Assembly (NCBI RefSeq): GCF_037113525.1 | Contig: NZ_CP146963.1 | Location: forward strand, 3,906,001 to 3,970,000 | Reading direction: 5' to 3' | DNA: 64,000 bases | Source of the DNA: Butyrivibrio fibrisolvens | GTDB lineage: Bacteria > Bacillota > Clostridia > Lachnospirales > Lachnospiraceae | Position numbers and translations under genes: made by a program | Part shown: piece by piece, positions 41,367 through 48,980 of the stretch | How the letters are laid out: every line of letters starts with the position of its first letter | Numbering within the stretch: position 1 is the stretch's first letter | Notes under the pieces: model-generated | What the model saw: the letters and a program-made list of their open reading frames with translations, nothing else | Told to the model about the DNA's origin: nothing | Database searches by the model: none

Positions 41367-42662
41367 TCAGTCATATAATCTTTTTCCCTTAAGAGAAAGT
41401 CTTTCTCTAAGCGCTACATATTTAAGCTTTATTTCTTTTTCAGGCATCACCCTGGCATCAAGCCCATAAGTTTTAAGATGTTCACAAAATGCATCAGAAA
41501 AACCTTTTAGTGATCCCTTTTTCATGGATGTCAGAACAAAATCACCGCCGCAGTCACAGATATTAAATACTATTCCGTCTCTGGCTCCGCTAATAAGCGA
41601 AAAATCTGTTATATGCTTATCGTATGAATCAGCATTAAGTTTCCCGATATAGCTGATAAAAATCGAGTCTGATGGTGGGAGCGGAATACTGCTGTACATA
41701 TCATACTTGGCGTCGTAGCCCTTATAGCCTTTTGACATACCAAGAAAATCGACCTGCGATTTTGCTACAGACAGAAGGTTATCACGAGCCATCTTTTCTT
41801 TAAGACTTGTGCGCATAGCTTTGCACTGGTCCTTGATATCCAGCTTAAAAAGCTTATCAGGGTCATAGTAGATTGCCACATCGCCTGTTGTATTTCTAAA
41901 TGTATAGTCAACTCCAAGAACGCTTCTTAGGTTGATCGGCACATTGATCTTGACCTGCTTTTTATTGTCTGGATACATTTTCTGGATAGTCTGGCTCATG
42001 AGCACTGCAAAAGCTGCTGCAGGTGACGAATCATTTTCTTTTACAAAACTCATGAAATCCTTGTCAGATATCCTGATGCACTGGACATAGCTTTTGGCAT
42101 CAGCCTCTTCGTGCTCTGAGAATCTGAAGATCTCATCTTCAGGCGGAGCAGCAAAAGGTGTATCATTTGGGGTAAAAGGCGGGATTTCCTTTTCATAAGG
42201 CTCGTCAAAATATCCGCACTTTTCATCAGCTTCTTTTATCAAAATGTTATCTGCCTTGTACTCACATCCATCCTTGATGGAAAAATAGTGATACAGCAAA
42301 GTCTCCATTATCCTCTTTGATGAGACACCGTCAGTAAGGCCATGATAAAGATCCATACGAAGCTTGTTACCATAGTACAAAAAGCCGATAAGATGACCAT
42401 CAAATTCATCTGTTCCAAGTACTATGTCCTTATTCCCTTCAATCAGGGTCGTATCCGTATCTGTATCTTTATAGAAGAATTCGCCATCCTTTTCTTCGAT
42501 GGTCCACTTTAAATATGGATGCACCTTTTGAGTCTTTAGAAGTGCTTCTTTTAATACATTCCCGTCAATATCCTCATCAAATGTCAGTTCCTGCCTCATT
42601 CCACAATAAGCCCCGTCAAAATAGAAATACATCTCGCCCGAGATTATCCTTGATAATTCCAC
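41367..42662 (-). CDS. Condensation-type acyltransferase, copy A (HGLTDG)
   Basis: 431 residues. HxxxDG is at LYHGLTDGVSSKR (His107, Asp111). N-terminal MELSRIISGEMYFYFDG and C-terminal IFISYIGKLNADSYDKHITD and FNICDCGGDFVLTSM belong to the BAHD/condensation fold. It is free-standing, with no carrier-protein domain, so donors are probably acyl-CoA or an acyl adenylate from the STAS-ligase. It sits 12 bp after the GT2-GH3 gene. Two different copies in a row suggest two acylation steps or two subunits. Confidence 0.8.
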   Translation of the reverse strand: MELSRIISGEMYFYFDGAYCGMRQELTFDEDIDGNVLKEALLKTQKVHPYLKWTIEEKDGEFFYKDTDTDTTLIEGNKDIVLGTDEFDGHLIGFLYYGNKLRMDLYHGLTDGVSSKRIMETLLYHYFSIKDGCEYKADNILIKEADEKCGYFDEPYEKEIPPFTPNDTPFAAPPEDEIFRFSEHEEADAKSYVQCIRISDKDFMSFVKENDSSPAAAFAVLMSQTIQKMYPDNKKQVKINVPINLRSVLGVDYTFRNTTGDVAIYYDPDKLFKLDIKDQCKAMRTSLKEKMARDNLLSVAKSQVDFLGMSKGYKGYDAKYDMYSSIPLPPSDSIFISYIGKLNADSYDKHITDFSLISGARDGIVFNICDCGGDFVLTSMKKGSLKGFSDAFCEHLKTYGLDARVMPEKEIKLKYVALRERLSLKGKRLYD

Positions 42663-42674
42663 TTTAAGTTCCTC

Positions 42675-45245
42675 CTATACCTCGTATAACCTGTAGGTTT
42701 TAAAGAGCTTCTCATCAGAAGATGCGTGTATTATCCTGATTGGCTTTGGAGCTTTTCCCTTCACAATGTCAGCATCTGCTGAAGGAAGGAAATGGATCCT
42801 GATCTTATCAATCTTGCCAGCTTTTCTTGCTCTTCCATATGACGGTATCACCTTTGAAAGCTCCTTTTCTGCAATCTCCTGAACAAGCTTTGCACTATAA
42901 TTGCCCTCTTTTTCAGGTTTTAAGAAGAGTTCGAAGCAGTTCTTTTTATCATTTGCAAATAGACAATAATCGTAAGTTATCATACCGGCTTCTTCATCTA
43001 TCTTCTTACCAGCCTGCCTGAGTGACAGTGTATTTATGGATACACCACTAACAGTAACTACATCCTTTCTGTCATAACAGTAGCGCACATAGGTCTGACC
43101 GTCCTGTATCTTTGTGGCTTCAACTATGATTCCGCTTCTGTAGCGGTAAAGTCCTGCCATGTTCGAAATGATGACTTCGTAGTGCTTGGATATCTCGAGT
43201 TCTGACGCTATAAATGTCTTGTCTTTATCTGAATCCTCCGGCAAAAACTCAAGGAATGAATCTTTTTCCATAATGATATAGGTATTTTCTCCGGGAGCAG
43301 ATACTTTTCCTATAATGCCCTCGGCAATGCCAAGATAGCCATAGTCAAGTGGTACGCTCCCTATATACTTCATGATCTGCCTTGAATAAACAGCATTTTC
43401 GCCGGAGCCTGCTGAAATTATAAGATCAAGATTTTTCCAGATTTTGGGCAATACATTTTCAAACCCCTGTTCAAAAATTGTTCTAAGCTCTTTTGCTCGC
43501 CTTTTTGAAGGTTTCAAAAGTTTTGAAAGCTCTTTCCTTCTGCCTTCAGCAAGACCTGATACTTCAGATACTCTTCCGCTTGCAATATCCTCTACAAGCA
43601 TCTCCCACATACACTTAAGGAACCTCACCATATCAAGGATATTTACGGTAAATGGCACGATGATCTGTGAGACATCAGGGTCTGCGAGCGCAAATAAAAG
43701 CTTTGCATATCTTAAATCCTCGCCGGGATTTTTAAATAATACGCTCTCTGGCGCTGTGATAGTTCCATACTTATTTTCAGTACTTCTAGCATGCGAATTA
43801 TAGATATCAGATTTCCTGATACCAGCAAGAACTGTATCAGCAACTGAATGAAGTAGTGCGCCATCATTAAAGCGGATAGTCCCTGATTCTCCTGCACTCT
43901 CTATTGCTAGGAATGTCGAGTATCTGGCCGCTTTAAGCTCCTCAATCAGCACATTCTGATATACAGAAACAAATGGCGCAGTCTGAGGCACCAGAAATTC
44001 TCCACCGTCAGGACACAGCTTACTTGAATAGGCAACTACCTTCTCCTTGCAGATCAGGTTACTCTCTCCTATTCGGGTCATAAGCTTAATAAGCGGCCTG
44101 TACATACTGTAATCAGAAAGAGGCACCTTCTTTTGGTAATCCACCACCTTGTGTATACTTCCAAAACCATACCTTTGCCCGTATTCTGTATCTGCATTTG
44201 CAAGAAGTATTGGAAGGAGCGAACTTTTCGCCATTTCATCATTATCTTCTTCTCCGAGAATTATCATGCGGGCACGCTTCATGAAATGTTCAGCCATCTG
44301 GGCATTAAAGAACTTGGCATCAGGCTCAAGAGGACCTAAGATACCAAAATATTTGTGCATAAGGTCGTATATTCTTTTCCTAAACTCATCGTCAAGACCA
44401 GGTGTTATCGCCATCATCTCGGCAAGATAACCAAGGACTGGCCACGCGAGTTTTTCAAGCTTAAAGCCTCCCTTTGCAGTCACATCAAAAATGTTTGCAA
44501 AGTCACTTGCAAGCTTTAAAAGGCTCTCGGGTGTGTGGTTCATATCCTGTGCAAGAGAGCCGTGGTTCATAAAGTACACATATACAATTGTCTGAGGAAG
44601 TATTATGATCTTTTTGGCTTTACCAAGACATTCCATGCTAAAGCAGACATCTTCGCCATATTTCATGTCCAGGGAAAAGCCGATATTGTATTTACTCAGA
44701 AAATCCCGTCTTATGAGCTTACTCCAGATAGTAAGGCCACCTGCATATATAAGGTCATTGAGCTTTTCATCGCCCTTTTTGAACTCAAGCATATGAACCG
44801 TCTGATCAAACCTTGCTCTTGTATCAATTGCCTGAATGACAGTCTCATCCTCAGGAAGGGTCTCTGCTCTGAAACTTGCAATATCTGCCTCGGTTTCCTC
44901 CATGCCTTCAACAACTTCCTTAAGACCATCATCAGTAAAAAAGTCGTCAGAATCAAGAAAAGCGATATATTTGCCCTGTGCCTTTGTAAGCGCATAGTTT
45001 CTGGGGCTGGACGGTGTCCTCTTGTCATTATTCAGGATATATATTTTGACATTGTCATCTTCTTTGGTGAGCTTTCGTACCGCATCAGCATATGAATCAT
45101 CAGAATTATGGACAACAACCACCCACTCAATGTTCTTAAAGCCAAGTGTCTGCCTCTTTAAGGAATCATAGCCTCTTTTAAAGAATTCTATCTTCGTGTT
45201 ATGAAACGGTGTTATAACCGATACCAGATATTCTTTTTCACCCAT
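42675..45245 (-). CDS. Fusion of GT2 glycosyltransferase and GH3-like ligase domain
   Basis: 856 residues. Residues 1-330 are a GT-A glycosyltransferase: LVSVITPFHNTKIEFF, FLDSDDFF (DxD at 98-101) and YGEDVCFSMECLGKAK. Residues 335-856 match the GH3 family of acyl-acid-amido synthetases: the N-terminal LANADTEYGQRYGF, DYGYLGIAEGIIG and the signature HYEVIISNMAGLYRYRSGII. Key GH3 residues are changed: the ATP loop SSGTTSG-K reads SSKLCPDGGEF and the RxGD motif reads RSGI. So the ligase half may have a new activity or only a binding role. The start overlaps the stop of the first GT by one base. Confidence 0.8.
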   Translation of the reverse strand: MGEKEYLVSVITPFHNTKIEFFKRGYDSLKRQTLGFKNIEWVVVVHNSDDSYADAVRKLTKEDDNVKIYILNNDKRTPSSPRNYALTKAQGKYIAFLDSDDFFTDDGLKEVVEGMEETEADIASFRAETLPEDETVIQAIDTRARFDQTVHMLEFKKGDEKLNDLIYAGGLTIWSKLIRRDFLSKYNIGFSLDMKYGEDVCFSMECLGKAKKIIILPQTIVYVYFMNHGSLAQDMNHTPESLLKLASDFANIFDVTAKGGFKLEKLAWPVLGYLAEMMAITPGLDDEFRKRIYDLMHKYFGILGPLEPDAKFFNAQMAEHFMKRARMIILGEEDNDEMAKSSLLPILLANADTEYGQRYGFGSIHKVVDYQKKVPLSDYSMYRPLIKLMTRIGESNLICKEKVVAYSSKLCPDGGEFLVPQTAPFVSVYQNVLIEELKAARYSTFLAIESAGESGTIRFNDGALLHSVADTVLAGIRKSDIYNSHARSTENKYGTITAPESVLFKNPGEDLRYAKLLFALADPDVSQIIVPFTVNILDMVRFLKCMWEMLVEDIASGRVSEVSGLAEGRRKELSKLLKPSKRRAKELRTIFEQGFENVLPKIWKNLDLIISAGSGENAVYSRQIMKYIGSVPLDYGYLGIAEGIIGKVSAPGENTYIIMEKDSFLEFLPEDSDKDKTFIASELEISKHYEVIISNMAGLYRYRSGIIVEATKIQDGQTYVRYCYDRKDVVTVSGVSINTLSLRQAGKKIDEEAGMITYDYCLFANDKKNCFELFLKPEKEGNYSAKLVQEIAEKELSKVIPSYGRARKAGKIDKIRIHFLPSADADIVKGKAPKPIRIIHASSDEKLFKTYRLYEV

Positions 45246-46333
45246 TACTGTGCTCCTTTTTCCTCAGCTTCTTTTCTGCTCTTCCAAAATGACGGAATAT
45301 TAAGCATCTCATTGACGTCAATAACATCTTTAACATCGTCATGGGAATTTAAAAACTCAAATAGTGCAAAATCAGAAAGATCGCCAAAGTTATTATTAAA
45401 CAGTTCCTTTAGCTCTTTGCATTCATACAGCTCTTTTGCACCGATTTTCCCGCAGGCAGGCTGGATATATGAGGACTCTAAAAGATTTAGAACATAGGTT
45501 TTGATCTCATCTATTTTGCTCTTGTTACTTTCAAGGTATGGAACGCCTTTTACAGTATCATCGATAAGCTTTGTAATCTTCATCTGCGTTGTAAGCGCAT
45601 TTATAAGCGTCTTAACCTGCTTCTGACCTCTTGTTAGAGACGCGCCTCCTATGCGGTACAGATACCACTCACCCGGAAGCTTGGCATATTTCCTGGCTTT
45701 TAAAAGACACCCCAGGCAAAAAACCTGATCTTCAGCCATCTTGGTATCACCAAACCGAAGATTATTGTCCTCAATAAAGCTGCGCCTGTAGAGCTTATTC
45801 CATATACTCCAGTGAATGTGGTGCAAATGCCACTCTTTTAGCCTGTCTTCTACATTATCAGAAAGGATTGTGAGCTTATCAGGTCTGTCTCCCTCATCGA
45901 GAGTAACTCTGTAAAGCTTATCATCTGTAAGCATACCTAAATTATCAGGAGCATCATCTACTGTCTGTATCAGCGCTCCCGTCACATGAATAACGTCGGC
46001 ATCAGCCTCTTTTGCTGCATCGTACATGGCTTTGTACGCATCTGGCCTTACCGCATCGTCACTGTCTGCAAAGGCGATGTATTCTCCTCTGGCCACGGCG
46101 ATGCCTGCATTTCTTGCTGCTCCCGGTCCCATATTCCTGGGCTGGTCAATAAGCTGTACTCTCTCATTGTTGCCAAAGTACTTTTTGCAAAGCTTCATGC
46201 TGTCATCACTCGAGCAGTCATTTACTATAATAACCTCAACACTATCAAGACTCTGCCTAAGGAGTCCGTTAACACAGTCTACGATATACTTCCTCGCGTT
46301 ATACATGGGTACAATTACAGATACATCAAACAT
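45245..46333 (-). CDS. Family 2 glycosyltransferase, first gene of the operon
   Basis: 362 residues, GT-A fold. DVSVIVPMYNARKYIVDCVN, VEVIIVNDCSSDDSM, EYIAFADSDDAV (DxD) and MAEDQVFCLGCLLKARKY are all present. AAGGAGG lies in front of ATG 46333 and a promoter candidate 25-50 bp upstream, so this gene leads the unit. It probably starts the sugar part of the product on a lipid or protein acceptor at the inner membrane face. Confidence 0.9.
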   Translation of the reverse strand: MFDVSVIVPMYNARKYIVDCVNGLLRQSLDSVEVIIVNDCSSDDSMKLCKKYFGNNERVQLIDQPRNMGPGAARNAGIAVARGEYIAFADSDDAVRPDAYKAMYDAAKEADADVIHVTGALIQTVDDAPDNLGMLTDDKLYRVTLDEGDRPDKLTILSDNVEDRLKEWHLHHIHWSIWNKLYRRSFIEDNNLRFGDTKMAEDQVFCLGCLLKARKYAKLPGEWYLYRIGGASLTRGQKQVKTLINALTTQMKITKLIDDTVKGVPYLESNKSKIDEIKTYVLNLLESSYIQPACGKIGAKELYECKELKELFNNNFGDLSDFALFEFLNSHDDVKDVIDVNEMLNIPSFWKSRKEAEEKGAQ

Positions 46334-46355
46334 CTATGCCTCCTTAACCTAAATC

Positions 46356-46384
46356 GCATAAAAACGCCGATGAGAAAATGACAA
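46356..46384 (-). promoter_or_regulatory. Candidate promoter of the glycoconjugate operon
   Basis: Minus-strand TTGTCA, 17-bp spacer, TTATGC. The -10 box is weak. It lies between the terminator at 46412-46450 and the first gene, the only space available for a promoter. Confidence 0.4.
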
Positions 46385-46392
46385 ATCCCAGC

Positions 46393-46695
46393 CTATTTAT
46401 AAATAATTTCGAGATAAAAAAAGATACCGATTATTTTATCGGTATCTTTTAATGTCAATTTAATGGTAAAAAGGGTTAAATTTTTGTTCAGCATCTTGGC
46501 CCATCTGGTTAAGGAATTAAGAGCATCTACTTCACTACTATCAGTAACGATCCTATATTTCAGCGGCTGAAGATTTGCTCCTGATGCAGTGATTCTTGCC
46601 ATATTTATAAGGTCTTTGAGATCTTCTTCAGATATAGTGTAACCTTCCTTATAGCCTCTGTAACTTCTGTTTTCTTTTACCAAGTCATAAAGCAT
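46393..46695 (-). pseudogene. Truncated nitroreductase
   Basis: From ATG 46695 (GGGAGG upstream) about 70 codons read as a nitroreductase N-terminus: LYDLVKENRSYRGYKEGY, the FMN-contact NRSYRG and ITASGANLQPLKY. After NSLTRWAKML the similarity ends and the frame runs through the terminator hairpin to a stop at 46393. The normal family length is near 200 residues, so the rest has been deleted. Confidence 0.8.
46412..46450 (-). terminator. Strong terminator upstream of the operon
   Basis: Minus-strand AAAGATACCGAT-AAAATA-ATCGGTATCTTT is a perfect 12-bp stem followed by further T (seven in all). It ends the thioesterase/nitroreductase-fragment unit. Confidence 0.9.
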
Positions 46696-46716
46696 TGCTT
46701 TTCCTCCCATATAGTG

Positions 46717-47124
46717 TTATGCAGATACCAAACTGCTAAGTGCCTCAAAAAGCTCTGGCTTCTCATCTTTCATTCGGATAGGTCTTCCTTCACGATTTAA
46801 AAATGCATGTGAAGATGTACCCTTGCATACAGTCCCTCCATCCTGATTCTTCATTTCGTAGGCAAGGTGAAGCTTAACGCCTTTAAACTCTTTTACCAAG
46901 ACGCTTATATGAACACTGTCCGGGAATGTCGTGCTCTGCTTGTAGTCACAAGTCACGCTCAGAACCGGTGAAATTATCCCCATCTCTTCAAGCTTTGCAT
47001 AGTCCCATCCTATCTGAGACAGAAAGTCTATCCTTGCTTCTTCCATCCATCTGATATAGTTTGAGTGATGGGTTATGCCCATCTTGTCGGTTTCATAGTA
47101 CTGAACGTTGTGTATATATTCCAT
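46717..47124 (-). CDS. Acyl-CoA thioesterase, hotdog fold (YbgC/FadM type)
   Basis: 135 residues from ATG 47124, which has AAAGGAGG eight bases upstream. HNVQYYETDKMGITHHSNYI holds the catalytic Asp and the HxxNY signature of 4-hydroxybenzoyl-CoA-type thioesterases; HISVLVKEFKGVKL is the central strand. It releases free acids from acyl-CoA in the cytoplasm. It is near, but separated by a terminator from, the acyl-handling operon. Confidence 0.9.
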   Translation of the reverse strand: MEYIHNVQYYETDKMGITHHSNYIRWMEEARIDFLSQIGWDYAKLEEMGIISPVLSVTCDYKQSTTFPDSVHISVLVKEFKGVKLHLAYEMKNQDGGTVCKGTSSHAFLNREGRPIRMKDEKPELFEALSSLVSA

Positions 47125-47144
47125 GTATCCAGCCTCCTTTAATG

Positions 47145-47318
47145 TCAATTATCAAAAGTCATAAGATCAGCTAAGGTATCAGAAGTTTCAACAGGCTCCC
47201 AATGGCCCTCTAGGCAAATCTTAGGGTCAATCTCTTTGATCGTATCTACAACTATCGGTTCACTATCTATATCAAAAAAATCATTTAACATCTTTTCATA
47301 AACCTCCTTAGTTGTCAT
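47145..47318 (-). CDS. Small hypothetical protein before the thioesterase
   Basis: A frame of 57 codons from ATG 47318, or 48 from ATG 47291, the latter having GGAGG eleven bases upstream. It contains FFDIDSEPIVVDTIKEID and ends TLADLMTFDN, acidic, no domain known. Probably a real small gene or a remnant in a decayed stretch. Confidence 0.4.
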   Translation of the reverse strand: MTTKEVYEKMLNDFFDIDSEPIVVDTIKEIDPKICLEGHWEPVETSDTLADLMTFDN

Positions 47319-47356
47319 AAAGTTACTTATCCCCAATGCACCCTTTTATAAACGGT

Positions 47357-47422
47357 CTACTTAAAAGTGTACTTCTTTATAAGTTCATTAGTTACCGCAA
47401 GATGTATTATACTTGATGCCAT
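47357..47422 (-). pseudogene. Start fragment of a phospholipase-C-like gene
   Basis: ATG 47422 with GGAGG opens a 21-codon frame MASSIIHLAVTNELIKK..., then a stop. The MASSIIHLA start is typical of zinc-dependent phospholipase C-like proteins of Clostridia, from which only the leader and first codons remain. The leader is the second copy of the 63-bp repeat. Confidence 0.5.
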
Positions 47423-47473
47423 TTCAACTAGTTCCTCCTTACACCTTTATATAAAAATGGTATGACTTTTTAA
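47411..47473 (-). repeat. 63-bp repeated leader, copy B
   Basis: Two mismatches to 28069-28131 over 63 bases, including the ribosome site and four codons. This copy keeps what looks like the original coding continuation, so it may be the source. Confidence 0.9.
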
Positions 47474-47492
47474 GAATTAACCAAAAGCCATC

Positions 47493-48167
47493 TTAAAAGC
47501 CTTTTCTTGCCTGGGCAATTATTTCATTTAAAAGATCTATACGTTTATTAAGATTGTTCTTAAGAAGTATTTCTGCAGTCTTAGTTCCGCGTGGAAGATT
47601 CATGAGCCACTTGGCATTAGATATGGCTTCTTCGCAGCTTTCTATGATCTCGCTATTAGTCTTTTCAAATACGGTCCCACCCATGACCATGGCTGTTCTG
47701 ATAATATCGAATCTATCTATATCATCGCAATCCCTAATAGATATCTGGAAGGTTGTCATATCCTCGGGAATACCGTCAGTAAGATTATGTCTTGCGATTC
47801 CGCGTACCATCTCTGCTGTCATATCAGGATCATAGTTAATATTCTGGAGGTATACCCTTGCAATATCTGCGCTGACGAAAGGATGTCTTCGCCAGTCGTC
47901 ATCACATTCTCTGTAGCCAACGTCATGTAAAAGACACGCAAGGATTAACGGTTCTTCCGGCAGATTTTCGGCACGTGCAATCACCTTTGCATTCTCTGCT
48001 GCCCTTATAGAATGTTCATATCGGTACAGCATGTCTCCACGTTCAGATGTAGGATCAAGCATATCGTAGACAAATTTTTTTGTATCTTCTATGATATCTG
48101 ATGCTGTCATATGAGCATCCAAAACATTTTTAACTCTATCGGATAATACTGTACAATAAGATTCCAT
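47493..48167 (-). CDS. HD-domain phosphohydrolase
   Basis: 224 residues. The metal ligands are visible: YEHSIRAAENAKV (His), LACLLHDVGYRE (His-Asp), HPFVSADIARVYL (His), and SIRDCDDIDRFD (Asp) near residue 165. The family cleaves phosphate esters, often of nucleotides; no partner domain indicates the substrate. A structured leader lies at 48218-48271. Ends just beside the decayed region. Confidence 0.9.
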   Translation of the reverse strand: MESYCTVLSDRVKNVLDAHMTASDIIEDTKKFVYDMLDPTSERGDMLYRYEHSIRAAENAKVIARAENLPEEPLILACLLHDVGYRECDDDWRRHPFVSADIARVYLQNINYDPDMTAEMVRGIARHNLTDGIPEDMTTFQISIRDCDDIDRFDIIRTAMVMGGTVFEKTNSEIIESCEEAISNAKWLMNLPRGTKTAEILLKNNLNKRIDLLNEIIAQARKGF

Positions 48168-48217
48168 AGTTTTCCTTTCTTGATCAATCCTTGAATTTTA
48201 ACACTTTTGAGACGAGG

Positions 48218-48271
48218 AAAGCCTTTATCAACTACCATCCCCGGGAAATTTCCAGGATGTAGAGGGGCTTT
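48218..48271. promoter_or_regulatory. Three-tier stem-loop between divergent genes
   Basis: Nested pairs: AAAGCC/GGCTTT outside, CTACCATCC/GGATGTAG in the middle (one bulge), GGAAATTTCC in the loop. It would be in the 5' leader of the HD gene on the minus strand, or upstream of the SLATT gene on the plus strand where TTTT follows. It matches no riboswitch I know. Confidence 0.5.
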
Positions 48272-48390
48272 TATATGCGCGAAATGTTTCTAGTATACTT
48301 ATTGCAATAATTTATTTCTTTTTAATATTGCTCATTGTATAATTTTATGTGTAGAAATATACGGTTTACCATTTTGCTGGGAGGTGCCAA

Positions 48391-48951
48391 ATGTCTGATA
48401 ATACTAATAAGTCATCCTCTGAAAATCAGAAAACCATGGAGCTTAGAGAGCTCGTTAAATTACCTGAAAATGAGCAGTATCTTTTCTTACTTAATTCGGT
48501 TCCTAATGATGAAGAACGTATTAGGATCGGACTGGTTCTCGATTATTATATCAAGAATGCCAACAAGAACAGAAAATACCACAGATGGTTTTCTGCACTT
48601 GGTGTTATCATTCCGGCGCTTGCTACATTTGTTTCTGTATTCTCAGGTGCAGAGAATTTCCCATGGTTTAGCAGATATATGGTGCCTTTTATGACGGCGA
48701 TAACTTCCATTGTTGTCGGAATCAGTTCTACGCTTAAATTCACAGACAAGCACAGGACTTACAGGAACTGTGCAGAAAGCATCAAGCATATCCTGTTGGG
48801 ATATGCTTGTGGACAAGGTGACTTTGCCGACATGGATAAAGAGGAAAAAGAAACTCTTCTTTATGATCAGACCGAGAAGATAATCCAGGAAGGATCCAAA
48901 GAGCTCGGAAAGATCGATAAGGGTCTTGTATCTAGAGACGAAGTAAGCTAG
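48391..48951 (+). CDS. DUF4231/SLATT-like two-helix membrane protein
   Basis: 186 residues on the plus strand. A helical N-terminus (ELVKLPENEQYLFLLNSV) precedes two membrane helices (ALGVIIPALATFVSVFSG and FMTAITSIVVGISSTLKF) and a C-terminal helix (HRTYRNCAESIKHILLGYAC). This is the SLATT layout, proposed as pore-forming effector in nucleotide-signalling defence systems. No cyclase or SLOG partner is adjacent. GGGAGG precedes ATG 48391. It converges with the DUF4132 gene, 29 bp apart. Confidence 0.75.
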   Translation: MSDNTNKSSSENQKTMELRELVKLPENEQYLFLLNSVPNDEERIRIGLVLDYYIKNANKNRKYHRWFSALGVIIPALATFVSVFSGAENFPWFSRYMVPFMTAITSIVVGISSTLKFTDKHRTYRNCAESIKHILLGYACGQGDFADMDKEEKETLLYDQTEKIIQEGSKELGKIDKGLVSRDEVS

Positions 48952-48980
48952 TCCATATGCTTTTGCTTTTTATATAAAAT

